Shown: piece by piece, positions 1 to 5,558 of the stretch
How the letters are laid out: every line of letters begins with the position of its first letter
How positions within the stretch are numbered: position 1 is the stretch's first letter
Source: Chloroflexota bacterium
GTDB taxonomy: Bacteria; Chloroflexota; Dehalococcoidia; UBA3495
Assembly (NCBI GenBank): GCA_022571575.1
Contig: JACZXN010000066.1
Span: forward strand, 1 to 7,708
Length of the DNA: 7,708 bases
Reading direction: 5' to 3'
Position numbers and translations under genes: made by a program
Notes under the pieces: model-generated
The model's input: only the letters and a program-made list of their open reading frames with translations
Databases searched by the model: none
Told to the model about the DNA's origin: nothing

Positions 1-112
1 GTCGGCCGATCTCTGAATCCAGGCTTTTGACGGCCTCTTCCAGCGCCTGGACCCCTGCGCTGGGGACCGGTATGGCGATGAAGGACCGGATGCGGTCGCC
101 GGGCGTCGTCAC
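1..112 (-). CDS. thpR: RNA 2',3'-cyclic phosphodiesterase (ThpR/LigT family), N-terminal fragment
   Basis: Only the first 37 codons lie in the window; the gene runs off the left edge. The reading starts at a GTG (112-110) and contains the segment IRSFIAIPVPSAGVQALEEA, which matches the N-terminus of the 2H phosphoesterase family (typically R-x-F-I-A-I-P-x-P followed by an amphipathic helix). Family members hydrolyse 2',3'-cyclic phosphates on RNA ends. The two diagnostic HxT/S motifs would lie beyond the edge and cannot be checked. The start is supported by an AAAGGAGG Shine-Dalgarno sequence about 10 nt upstream. It sits 28 nt downstream of the glycosylase stop on the same strand, so the two are probably co-transcribed. 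The family call rests on a short stretch and is moderately sure. Confidence 0.65.
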   Translation of the reverse strand, partial: MTTPGDRIRSFIAIPVPSAGVQALEEAVKSLDSEIGR

Positions 113-140
113 CGTTGCCTTGCCTCCTTTGGTCCGGAAA

Positions 141-695
141 TCACTGATTGGAGAGGTGTTTGCGGAGCCGCCCGTACCACTCGGCCAGGTCATCAAGAGA
201 GTATTTGGCGTTGGCCGGGCTGGGGTTGGGAACCACAAATACAAAGGAAATGCCGATCGTGCGCTCCTGAAGACCGAGCTGCGCCCGTTCTTTCACGCCT
301 TCGCCGTGCTGGAGGTAGGCTTTGTAGGCCATCAGCCCATGGAAGCAGACCAGCCGTGGAGCGAACCGCAGAATCTTTTCCTTCAGAACCGGGGCCCACC
401 GGCGAAAATCGGCGGCCCGCAGTCCCGAGCCCATGGGCGTTGGCCGCTTGGCCACGTCGGTGAACCCGATGCCGTCGTCCAGCAGGGTGGCGTCTTCTTC
501 GGCGGTGACCTCCCTGGCCACCAGTCCCGACAGGTTGAAGGCCGGCCAGAACCGGTTGCGCGGGTTGGCGAAGTAATGGCCCACCTCGGCCGAGTACTGG
601 GAGGGGTTCAGGCCGACGAACAGCAGGTCCAGACCTTCCCGCAGATGGTCGGGCAGGGTCACCAGCTCGTCGGGTTTTGAGTTACCGGCGCTCAA
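141..695 (-). CDS. mug: G/U mismatch-specific uracil-DNA glycosylase (MUG/TDG family)
   Basis: This 184-residue protein is a base-excision repair enzyme expected to remove uracil (or thymine) from G:U/G:T mismatches. Motif 1 is GLNPS at residues 28-32, with N30 matching the catalytic Asn of E. coli MUG. It is followed by the family signature GHYFANPRNRFW (39-50). Motif 2 is the DNA-intercalating loop NPSPANA (157-163). The length fits the family (about 165-190). The start is uncertain: the longest reading begins at a TTG (695) without a clear Shine-Dalgarno. A GTG at 662 would give a protein beginning TLPDHLREGLDLLFVG, closer to where homologues usually begin. The gene starts 9 nt after the amidohydrolase stop and is followed by thpR, suggesting one leftward transcript. 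Confidence 0.9.
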   Translation of the reverse strand: MSAGNSKPDELVTLPDHLREGLDLLFVGLNPSQYSAEVGHYFANPRNRFWPAFNLSGLVAREVTAEEDATLLDDGIGFTDVAKRPTPMGSGLRAADFRRWAPVLKEKILRFAPRLVCFHGLMAYKAYLQHGEGVKERAQLGLQERTIGISFVFVVPNPSPANAKYSLDDLAEWYGRLRKHLSNQ

Positions 696-704
696 ATCAG
701 GCGC

Positions 705-1544
705 TCACAGGCCCAGCAGCCTAGCCGCGTTTCCGGATAGCAGGGCAGCTTCCACATCGGGGGCGAGCCCGGCGTTCCGGGCCTGCTCCAGAGGGCGGGA
801 GATCTCCATCAAGGGGTAGTCGCTGGCAAAAAGCACCTTCCCGGCCCAGGCCAGTTCGGCCACGGTGGCGAACACCTGGGGCCGGTAGAGAAAGGGCGAC
901 GCCGCCGAATCGAAGTACACGTTCTTCAGCGATTCCAGGACCTCGGGCATCAGCGAGTAGAAGGGGAGGCCGCCGCCCCAATGGGCGCAGATAATCAGGT
1001 TACCGGGAAAGTTCTGGATGAACCGGTATAATTTTTCGGGGGTCGTGCTCCCCTTGCCGGGGTATCGGTGGCCGACCGGCTCCGACGAGTGGACCAATAC
1101 CGGAAGACCGTTTGAGCGGGCCAGTTCCATGACTGGTGCCATGACCGCCACGCTGGTGATGTCGAACCCCTGAGTGTCCGCGTGGAACTCGCCGATGCCC
1201 GCCAGCCCGGCGTCCAGACACCGCTGGGCCTCCGCCACCGCCGGCTCCCCCCAGGCTGGGTTCACCGAGCAGAACCCGGTTAGGCGGCCGGGATTGTCTC
1301 CCACCGCCTCGATGATGTAGTCGTTGGCTTGGGCGGCTATCTCAGGGTCCGTCCACCCCAGGCCCATGACCACCGCACGCTCCACGCCGGCGCGGTCCAT
1401 GGCATCCAGCAGGTCTCCGGCCGAGGCGATGCGGGCGTCCGGGCTGGACAACAGCACCGCGAAGGTGGCGTCACGCCCGGCGATCTCCGCCCGGCGGCCG
1501 GCGAAAGAAGGCGGGAGGATGTGGCAGTGAGCGTCTATTACCAA
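705..1544 (-). CDS. Amidohydrolase family (Amidohydro_2, TIM-barrel metal-dependent hydrolase)
   Basis: The predicted protein has 279 residues and is an amidohydrolase-2-type TIM barrel. Numbered from the proposed start, the HxH metal motif is in VIDAHCH (H6, H8). A GEFH segment lies near 119-121, the strand-5-type His in VLVHS at H152, the strand-6-type His in ICAHWGG at H188, and the catalytic Asp in LFASDYP at D242. All expected metal and catalytic positions are present, so it should be active. The family includes hydrolases and decarboxylases and the substrate cannot be named. The frame stays open to an ATG at 1640, but that start would lie upstream of the apparent promoter. A TTG at 1544 placed just before VIDAHCH fits the family better, although it lacks a clear Shine-Dalgarno; TTG at 1577 is an alternative. 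Confidence 0.82.
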   Translation of the reverse strand: MVIDAHCHILPPSFAGRRAEIAGRDATFAVLLSSPDARIASAGDLLDAMDRAGVERAVVMGLGWTDPEIAAQANDYIIEAVGDNPGRLTGFCSVNPAWGEPAVAEAQRCLDAGLAGIGEFHADTQGFDITSVAVMAPVMELARSNGLPVLVHSSEPVGHRYPGKGSTTPEKLYRFIQNFPGNLIICAHWGGGLPFYSLMPEVLESLKNVYFDSAASPFLYRPQVFATVAELAWAGKVLFASDYPLMEISRPLEQARNAGLAPDVEAALLSGNAARLLGL

Positions 1545-1603
1545 GGTGAAAACTGTACAATCAATGGTCCGGGGCAAAGGTCCGGTGCGGGCTTGAGACG
1601 ATG

Positions 1604-1612
1604 AGTATAGCA
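1604..1612 (-). promoter_or_regulatory. Extended -10 promoter for the amidohydrolase gene
   Basis: On the minus strand the sequence TGCTATACT matches the extended -10 pattern TGnTATAAT at all but one position. No good -35 is present, which is common for extended -10 promoters. A start site about 7 nt downstream would give a leader of roughly 50 nt before the TTG at 1544. This is a motif match only. Confidence 0.45.
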
Positions 1613-1614
1613 CC

Positions 1615-1629
1615 GGGGGCGACGCCCCC
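1615..1629. repeat. Short perfect GC hairpin in the divergent intergenic region
   Basis: GGGGGC-GAC-GCCCCC forms a perfect 6-bp stem with a 3-nt loop, right beside the amidohydrolase promoter and upstream of the selenoprotein gene. There is no T-tract, so it is not a typical terminator. It could be part of a repeat family or a protein-binding site. In the 1545-1729 gap, no convincing plus-strand promoter for the selenoprotein gene was found: a TTGACT at 1652-1657 lacks a matching -10, and an AT-rich CTTAATTAT at 1712-1720 is the best -10 candidate. Confidence 0.4.
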
Positions 1630-1729
1630 ATCTCCGGCATGGTCGCGAGTCTTGACTTCGTCGGATGTGCAACCGGGCGACCTGGAGCTTCCGCGACATG
1701 AAAATGGCGCTCTTAATTATGAGCAGGGT

Positions 1730-2287
1730 ATGAGCGGCAACCAAAAGGGCGGTGCACCGGTGCTAAAGGGCCGCGCCGCCCCCGACTTCACCCTGCCCAA
1801 GCCCGAGGGCGAGTACCTCTCCCTCCAGGAATTACGGGGCAAGAAGATATTACTGGTCTTCCTGAGGCATTTCGCTTGAGTGCCTTGAAGGGAGCATCTG
1901 TCGCAGTTGCGGCAGCAGTACGCCGAGATTCGGGCCAGGGGCGCCGAAGTGGTGGCCATCTCCTTTGAACCCAGGGACCGGCTGTTCCAACTCACCCGTC
2001 TGCTCCAACTGCCCTTTACCATTCTGTCGGACCCGGAGCGGGACGTTTACACCGCCTACAGCCTGGCCCAGGGCAGGTGGATCAAGATATTCTCGCCCAA
2101 GACGGTCTGGACCTACGTGAAGCATTTCGCCAGAGGGCGGGGTTACGATCACGCCGCCAGCGATTGGAAACAGTTGGGCGGGGACTTTATCATCGGGGAG
2201 GACGGGACGGTGCTATACGAGCACCGGGGGCAGGCGCCCCACGACCGGCCCACGGTGGCCAGCCTGATCGCGGAATTGGACGGCTAG
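1730..2287 (+). CDS. selL: SelL-like selenoprotein: peroxiredoxin-like thioredoxin-fold protein with UxxU active site
   Basis: Reading two in-frame TGA codons as selenocysteine gives an intact 185-residue protein. The N-terminal part has the AhpC/TSA-like entry APDFTLP (17-23) and a strand LLVFLRHF (41-48), followed by the redox motif U50-V-P-U53 and REHLSQLRQQY. Cys homologues have the same context with CxxC (RHFGCxxCREH). The remainder is typical of the Prx-like2/AhpC-TSA family: GAEVVAISFEP (71-81), LPFTILSDPERDVYTAY (94-110) and QLGGDFIIGEDGTVLYEHRG (148-167). The protein is probably a cytosolic thiol/selenol oxidoreductase; no signal peptide is visible. SelL is a known family of this fold with a UxxU diselenide, and this gene fits it. 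Both TGAs fall exactly on the two redox Cys positions, and the frame is otherwise clean to TAG at 2285-2287. The ATG at 1730 has only a weak, very close GCAGGG; the frame is open further upstream. A twice-mutated pseudogene is the main alternative and looks unlikely. Confidence 0.88.
1877..1888 (+). other. Two UGA selenocysteine recoding codons (U50 and U53)
   Basis: TGA at 1877-1879 and TGA at 1886-1888 are in the same frame and separated by GTG-CCT (Val-Pro). They occupy the two positions of the CxxC motif in Cys-containing homologues. Elsewhere in the window TGA is a normal stop (glycosylase, amidohydrolase, small acidic protein, PhnD-like gene), so a genome-wide reassignment of TGA is not indicated. 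Confidence 0.85.
1898..1915 (+). promoter_or_regulatory. Putative bacterial SECIS element
   Basis: CTGTCGC-AGTT-GCGGCAG folds into a 7-bp stem (one G·U pair) with a 4-nt apical loop AGUU. It lies inside the coding sequence, over codons 57-62. Bacterial SECIS elements require a short stem, a small apical loop with a G in its first two positions, and about 16-37 nt between UGA and loop. Here the loop carries G at position 2, and the distance is 16 nt from the second UGA and 25 nt from the first. The top CGCAGUUGCG resembles the GCAGGUCUGC top of the E. coli fdhF element. A single hairpin appears to serve both codons. SelB binding itself is inferred. Confidence 0.75.
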
Positions 2288-2306
2288 TACCGCGCCCCCA
2301 TCCTAA

Positions 2307-2327
2307 CCTTCCCCCAAACGGGGAAGG
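2307..2327. repeat. REP-like palindrome between convergent genes, possible terminator
   Basis: CCTTCCCC-CAAAC-GGGGAAGG is a perfect 8-bp stem with a 5-nt loop, in the 61-nt gap between the selenoprotein stop (2287) and the stop of the leftward small gene (2349). The surrounding wording (CCCCCATCCTAACCTTCCCC, then GGGAAGGGAC) resembles the dispersed 'CCCTCACCCTAACCCTCTCCC' type of palindromic repeat common in many environmental bacterial genomes. There is no T-run, so any termination role is uncertain, but the position suits a bidirectional stop. Confidence 0.6.
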
Positions 2328-2348
2328 GACAGTTGCTCTCCCATTGTA

Positions 2349-2657
2349 TCAGTGGTCGCTGCCGTCCTCGCTGAATTCGTTCTCGTCGCTGAAGACCCCA
2401 GTCTCCCTTCCCTGGAAGACATGGACCACGAAATTCCCGCGGTTGATGCCCACGGCGTCGACGATGTCTTCGTCCACGGTGTCGATGATCTGCTGGATGG
2501 TCTCCTGGGTCAGGCTCTCATCGACCGAGATCGCGACGTGGACCATCTCCGGGGTGAAATGGATGTCTACCCGGCCGACCTGCCGGTCCTGTTCCATGAC
2601 CAGGTACGCTTCGGAGTAGGGTGTGCGCACCTCGCGCTCAAAGCTCAAATCAGCCAA
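2349..2657 (-). CDS. Small acidic conserved-looking protein of unknown function
   Basis: This 102-residue protein has no function I can name. It begins ADLSFEREVRTPYSEAYLV and has an alternating hydrophobic pattern (VGRVDIHFT, VHVAISVDESL) suggesting a small alpha/beta fold. A central acidic helix follows (ETIQQIIDTVDEDIVDAV), then a strand (NFVVHVFQGRE) and an acidic tail (SDENEFSEDGSD). There are no cysteines, membrane segments or signal peptide, so it is probably soluble and cytosolic. The start is a TTG, chosen because a strong Shine-Dalgarno lies 8 nt upstream. It follows proA by 75 nt on the same strand and may be transcribed with proBA, although the spacing also allows independent expression. 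Confidence 0.75.
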   Translation of the reverse strand: MADLSFEREVRTPYSEAYLVMEQDRQVGRVDIHFTPEMVHVAISVDESLTQETIQQIIDTVDEDIVDAVGINRGNFVVHVFQGRETGVFSDENEFSEDGSDH

Positions 2658-2665
2658 AGACCGGT

Positions 2666-2672
2666 CCCTCCC
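2666..2672 (-). promoter_or_regulatory. Shine-Dalgarno that fixes the TTG start of the small acidic protein
   Basis: GGGAGGG on the minus strand lies 8 nt before the TTG at 2657-2655. It is among the strongest ribosome binding sites in the window and supports the non-ATG start. Confidence 0.7.
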
Positions 2673-2684
2673 TGTGCCCTCGTG

Positions 2685-2772
2685 CCTACGGCCGGATGTG
2701 TCCCTTCACGATTAGGACCCACTTACGCCGTCCTACGGCCGGATGTGCCCCTTCCCAATTATGACCCACTTA
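2685..2772. repeat. Tandem duplication of the proA 3' end
   Basis: The sequence at 2685-2725 repeats that at 2732-2772, matching at 37 of 41 positions by eye with a period of 47 bp. The right-hand copy is the genuine end of proA (KWVIIGKGHIRP and stop). The left-hand copy, beyond the proA stop, reads KWVLIVKGHIRP plus TAG on the minus strand. Because 47 is not a multiple of three, the extra copy is out of frame with proA and is not translated as an extension. Confidence 0.85.
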
Positions 2773-4010
2773 TACGATGTTAGCTCTTTCAAGCCCATGG
2801 GGCCGCGGGCATGGTACTTCTGGGTGCTGATGCCCACCTCCGCGCCCAGGCCGAACTGCCCGCCGTCGGTGAACTGAGTGCTGGCGTTGACGTAAACCAC
2901 CGCGGCGTCCACCTCGTCCAGGAACCTGGCGGCGGCCGCGTCATCTTCCGTGATGATCGCCTCGGAGTGGCCGGAACCGTAGGTCTCGATGTGCTCCAGC
3001 GCGTCGTCCAGGGAGTCCACGACCTTCACCGCGGCGGTGAGAGAAAGGAACTCCTTTCCCCAATCGTCCTCGTTGGCCGGCAGGACCGAGCCGGGAGCGT
3101 CAGGTCCCAGTATGCTGAGGGCCCGGTTGTCGCAGTGCAACTCGACGCCCGCCGCGGTCAGTTCCTTGGCGATGAGTGGCAATCCTTCAAGGGCGATTTC
3201 CGAGTGGACCAGCACGGTGTCCAGGGCGTTGCAGATGGAGGGACGCCTGACCTTGGCGTTGTGGACGATCTCAACGGCCATCTTCAGATCGGCCGACCGG
3301 TCCACGTAGGTGTGGCAAACCCCGATGCCGCCGGTGACCGCCGGCATGGTGGCGTTCTCGGCCACGAACCTGACCAGACCCGCGCCGCCCCGGGGCACCA
3401 GCAGGTCGATATATTCGTTCATCTTGAGCATGGCGTCCACCAACGCCCGGTCCGGGTTGTCCACGAACTGAACGGCGTCCTCGGTCACGCCGGCGCCGGA
3501 GAGGGCCCTGCGCAACAGCGCCACCAGCGCCGAGTTGGAACGGATGGTCTCCTTGCCGCCCCGCAGGAAGCAGGCGTTGCCCGACTTGAGACAGAGGCCG
3601 AAGATGTCCACGGTCACGTTGGGCCGGGACTCGTAGATGCTGGCGACCACCCCCAGGGGCACCCGGCGGCGGCTGGTTATGAGGCCGTTGGGCATGGTTG
3701 CCGTCTCGATGACCTCGCCCACGGGGTCCGGTAATTCGGCCACACTTCGGACCTCGTCGGCGATGCCGTTCAGGCGCTCCTCGGTCAGCAGCAGCCGGTC
3801 CAACATGTACTCTTCCAGCCCGTCAGCTTTGGCTTGTTGGTAGTCCTGTTGGTTGGCCGCCAGCACGTCCGCCTGGTCGGACCGGAGCAGTTGGGCCAGG
3901 TTATTCAGCACCCGGTTCTTGTCCTCAGTCGATAACCGGGCCAACTTCCGGGCGGCCTTCCGGGCGGCTTGGCCCAGGGCGTTCAGGTCTTCAACTGTCT
4001 TGGTGGTCAT
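2733..4010 (-). CDS. proA: Glutamate-5-semialdehyde dehydrogenase (gamma-glutamyl phosphate reductase)
   Basis: ProA reduces gamma-glutamyl phosphate with NADPH to glutamate-5-semialdehyde, the second step of proline synthesis. The 425-residue protein is the usual family length. Recognisable segments are PLGVVASIYESRPNVTVD (near 118-135), GNACFLRGGKE (145-155), the motif GGIGVCHTYVD (227-237), the catalytic Cys in RRPSICNA (C260), and the C-terminal FGLGAEVGISTQKYHARGPM (386-405). The start is set at the ATG at 4010, which has GGTGA 5 nt upstream; a GTG at 4019 would add three residues. It begins 13 nt after the proB stop, so the pair is clearly an operon. Its last 12 codons are duplicated just downstream. 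Confidence 0.97.
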   Translation of the reverse strand: MTTKTVEDLNALGQAARKAARKLARLSTEDKNRVLNNLAQLLRSDQADVLAANQQDYQQAKADGLEEYMLDRLLLTEERLNGIADEVRSVAELPDPVGEVIETATMPNGLITSRRRVPLGVVASIYESRPNVTVDIFGLCLKSGNACFLRGGKETIRSNSALVALLRRALSGAGVTEDAVQFVDNPDRALVDAMLKMNEYIDLLVPRGGAGLVRFVAENATMPAVTGGIGVCHTYVDRSADLKMAVEIVHNAKVRRPSICNALDTVLVHSEIALEGLPLIAKELTAAGVELHCDNRALSILGPDAPGSVLPANEDDWGKEFLSLTAAVKVVDSLDDALEHIETYGSGHSEAIITEDDAAAARFLDEVDAAVVYVNASTQFTDGGQFGLGAEVGISTQKYHARGPMGLKELTSYKWVIIGKGHIRP

Positions 4011-4023
4011 CTCGTTCACCGTC

Positions 4024-5226
4024 CTATAAGAGGACCAGGTTATTCCGGTGCACCACTTCCTGTCCGTAGTCGTAGCCCAGGGTCTCTTCGATGCGGTCCG
4101 AGCGCAAACCTTGAATCTTGGCTATGTCCCGGGCCGCGTAGTTGGCGATGCCGCAGGCGATCTTCTTGCCCTTGGAATCCACCACGTAGATGGACTCGCC
4201 GCGGCTGAAATCGCCCCCCACGGACTGGATGCCCGCGGGAAGCAGGCTGCGGTGGTCGTCCAACAGCGCACCAGCCGCCCCGGCGTCCACGGTGACCTGG
4301 CCCCGCTGGGAGATACCGCTCAGCATCCACCGTTTGCGGGCCTCCATCTTACTGTCGGCGGGCTTGAAATAGGTGCCCACCGGCTCGCCCCGGGCGGCGC
4401 GGATCACCGCGTCCACGGCCCGGCCATGGCACATCACCATGGGGATGCCCGACGCCGTGACCAGCTTGGCCGCTTCCAGTTTGGTGGCCATCCCGCCCCT
4501 GGCCCCGGGATGCAAATCCTCCCCGGCCAGGGCCTCTATCTTGGCATCCACCTGGTCCACCTCGGCGATCAGGGTGGCATTGGGATCGGTCCTGGGGTCC
4601 GCCGAATACAGGCCCTCGGTGTCGGTCAGGACCAGCAGCAGGTCGGCGTCCACCAGGTTGGCCACCAGGGCCGAGAGACGGTCGTTGTCGCCGAACACCT
4701 CGCCGATCTCATCCACGGCCACCACGTCGTTCTCGTTGATCACCGGCACCACCCCCAATTCCAACAGCCGCTGCAGGGTGTTGCCAACGTTCAGATAGGA
4801 CTGACGGTTGGACAGGTCGGAGATGGTCAGCAGCGTCTGGGCGACCTGGGCGCCGTGGGAGGCGAACAGCTCCTGGTAGGTGTGCATCAACCGGCTCTGC
4901 CCCACGGCGGCGAACACCTGCCGGGAGGAGATATCGGGGCCCATATCCCCACGGGTCTGTCCCAGGGCCGACCGGCCGGCGGCGATGGCGCCCGAGGTCA
5001 CCAGCAGCACTTCTCCCGAGGCGTCGCGCACCTGGCAGACCTGGCGAACCAGGTCGGCCATCACCTCCGAGTCCAAACCGGAAGGGCCGGTGAGGGCGCC
5101 GGTCCCGGCTTTGACCACGATGCGGCGGTAACGAAGGCCGCCCGAGGCGGTATCCTCTTTGCCGGACCCCGGTTTAGTTGACTCCGGTTTGGTGGAATCC
5201 TTTGGACGCTGACTTGCTCTGGCCAT
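4024..5226 (-). CDS. proB: Glutamate 5-kinase with C-terminal PUA domain
   Basis: ProB phosphorylates glutamate to gamma-glutamyl phosphate, the committed and usually proline-inhibited step of proline synthesis. The 400-residue protein has the amino acid kinase domain, then a PUA domain (about 305-390, beginning GQVTVDAGAAGALL). Visible motifs are VVKAGTGALT with the conserved Lys at K39, LVTSGAIAAG (75-84), PVINENDVV (161-169), FGDNDRLSALVA (178-189), LTDTEGLYSADPR (200-212) and GGMATKLEAAK (244-254). The ATG at 5226 is chosen; the frame is open to a GTG at 5298, but that would add an unlikely leader. Even so, about 32 residues of Ser/Thr/Lys/Pro-rich, probably disordered sequence precede the kinase fold. 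A good promoter lies about 85 nt upstream. Confidence 0.97.
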   Translation of the reverse strand: MARASQRPKDSTKPESTKPGSGKEDTASGGLRYRRIVVKAGTGALTGPSGLDSEVMADLVRQVCQVRDASGEVLLVTSGAIAAGRSALGQTRGDMGPDISSRQVFAAVGQSRLMHTYQELFASHGAQVAQTLLTISDLSNRQSYLNVGNTLQRLLELGVVPVINENDVVAVDEIGEVFGDNDRLSALVANLVDADLLLVLTDTEGLYSADPRTDPNATLIAEVDQVDAKIEALAGEDLHPGARGGMATKLEAAKLVTASGIPMVMCHGRAVDAVIRAARGEPVGTYFKPADSKMEARKRWMLSGISQRGQVTVDAGAAGALLDDHRSLLPAGIQSVGGDFSRGESIYVVDSKGKKIACGIANYAARDIAKIQGLRSDRIEETLGYDYGQEVVHRNNLVLL

Positions 5227-5309
5227 GATCCAGGTGTTTTGGTGGGTATTTAGGGGCTGAAAACTGGGGCAAAAAAATGGGCGGTCCAAAGCCGCCACGC
5301 TCGCCGGAT

Positions 5310-5334
5310 ATTATAACACGCACCCTCCGGTCAA
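5310..5334 (-). promoter_or_regulatory. Promoter of proBA
   Basis: On the minus strand TGTTATAAT gives a consensus -10 (TATAAT, 5315-5310) with the extended TG. A TTGACC at 5334-5329 looks like a -35, but its spacing of 13 nt is too short for a normal one, so the extended -10 probably carries most of the activity. The predicted start near 5303 gives a leader of about 77 nt before the proB ATG. Confidence 0.7.
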
Positions 5335-5337
5335 CGG

Positions 5338-5369
5338 ATTATCCGCAGGGCCGGGTGTTCATTATCCGC
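5338..5369 (-). repeat. Pair of 9-bp direct repeats upstream of the proB promoter
   Basis: GCGGATAAT occurs twice on the minus strand (5346-5338 and 5369-5361), 23 bp apart, close to two helical turns, just upstream of the -35 region. The placement suggests a binding site for an activator or other regulator of proBA, but no known operator is recognised. Confidence 0.4.
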
Positions 5370-5399
5370 CGGCGCCGCCGGTCCTTCGCCCGCCTGAGT

Positions 5400-5466
5400 G
5401 GTATTGAATACCCCGCCTATTAACCGCTAAGCCTTGAGACCTCAGATCACCCGTTACCAGGCGGGG
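5400..5466. repeat. Dyad plus long imperfect hairpin upstream of proB
   Basis: GGTATT-G-AATACC (5400-5412) is a perfect 6-bp dyad. It overlaps by two bases a longer inverted repeat with arms CCCCGCCT (5411-5418) and AGGCGGGG (5459-5466). On the minus strand the stem continues after a 2x2 internal loop with TAAC/GTTA, and a small TGA-GGTC-TCA hairpin sits in the middle. The whole 56-nt unit could be a structured RNA, a terminator for the PhnD-like gene or a small palindromic repeat. No tRNA features (TPsiC loop, full length) were found. Confidence 0.5.
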
Positions 5467-5538
5467 AGTCAGCGTAAATCGGACCCGGTTTGAAACATGG
5501 GTTGGCCGGGTTGGCCCTCTGTTGCGGCCGTTCAAGTC

Positions 5539-5558
5539 CTCAGACGCATCAGTCTGAG
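5539..5558 (-). terminator. Hairpin overlapping the stop codon of the PhnD-like gene
   Basis: CTCAGAC-TGATGC-GTCTGAG is a perfect 7-bp stem with a 6-nt loop that contains the TGA stop codon. There is no T-tract after it, so it may protect the 3' end or act as a weak terminator rather than a standard one. Confidence 0.4.

Larger units (their letters stand above)
5227..5548. other. Intergenic region between proB and the PhnD-like gene
   Basis: This 322-nt gap holds, in the leftward direction, the hairpin at the end of the PhnD-like gene, the long inverted repeat, two GCGGATAAT repeats, the proB promoter and the proB leader. I see no convincing gene in it; short open frames have neither a ribosome site nor a family pattern. 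Confidence 0.6.

Noticed and set aside
27..680. 217-codon plus-strand open frame at the left end
   Set aside because: Antisense to thpR and the MUG glycosylase, both supported by family motifs.
1601..1729. N-terminal extension of the selenoprotein from ATG 1601
   Set aside because: The added 43 residues are unlike the family and would overlap the divergent promoter and GC hairpin; homologues begin shortly before the APDFTLP strand.
1877..1888. Genome-wide reassignment of TGA to Trp or Gly, or simple nonsense mutations
   Set aside because: Other genes in the window end in TGA without readthrough homology. Trp or Gly would not fill redox Cys positions, and two random stops hitting precisely both Cys codons in an otherwise intact gene is improbable.
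2811..3734. 307-codon plus-strand open frame opposite proA
   Set aside because: Shadow of proA, with the same composition artefact and no ribosome site or recognisable domain.
4048..5181. 377-codon open frame on the plus strand opposite proB
   Set aside because: It is a GC-driven antisense shadow: low-complexity Gly/His/Gln-rich translation, no family pattern, and proB is certain on the other strand.
5411..5466. tRNA or tRNA-like gene
   Set aside because: The 8-bp arms resemble an acceptor stem, but the unit is only 56 nt, lacks a TPsiC arm and anticodon arm, and has no CCA end.
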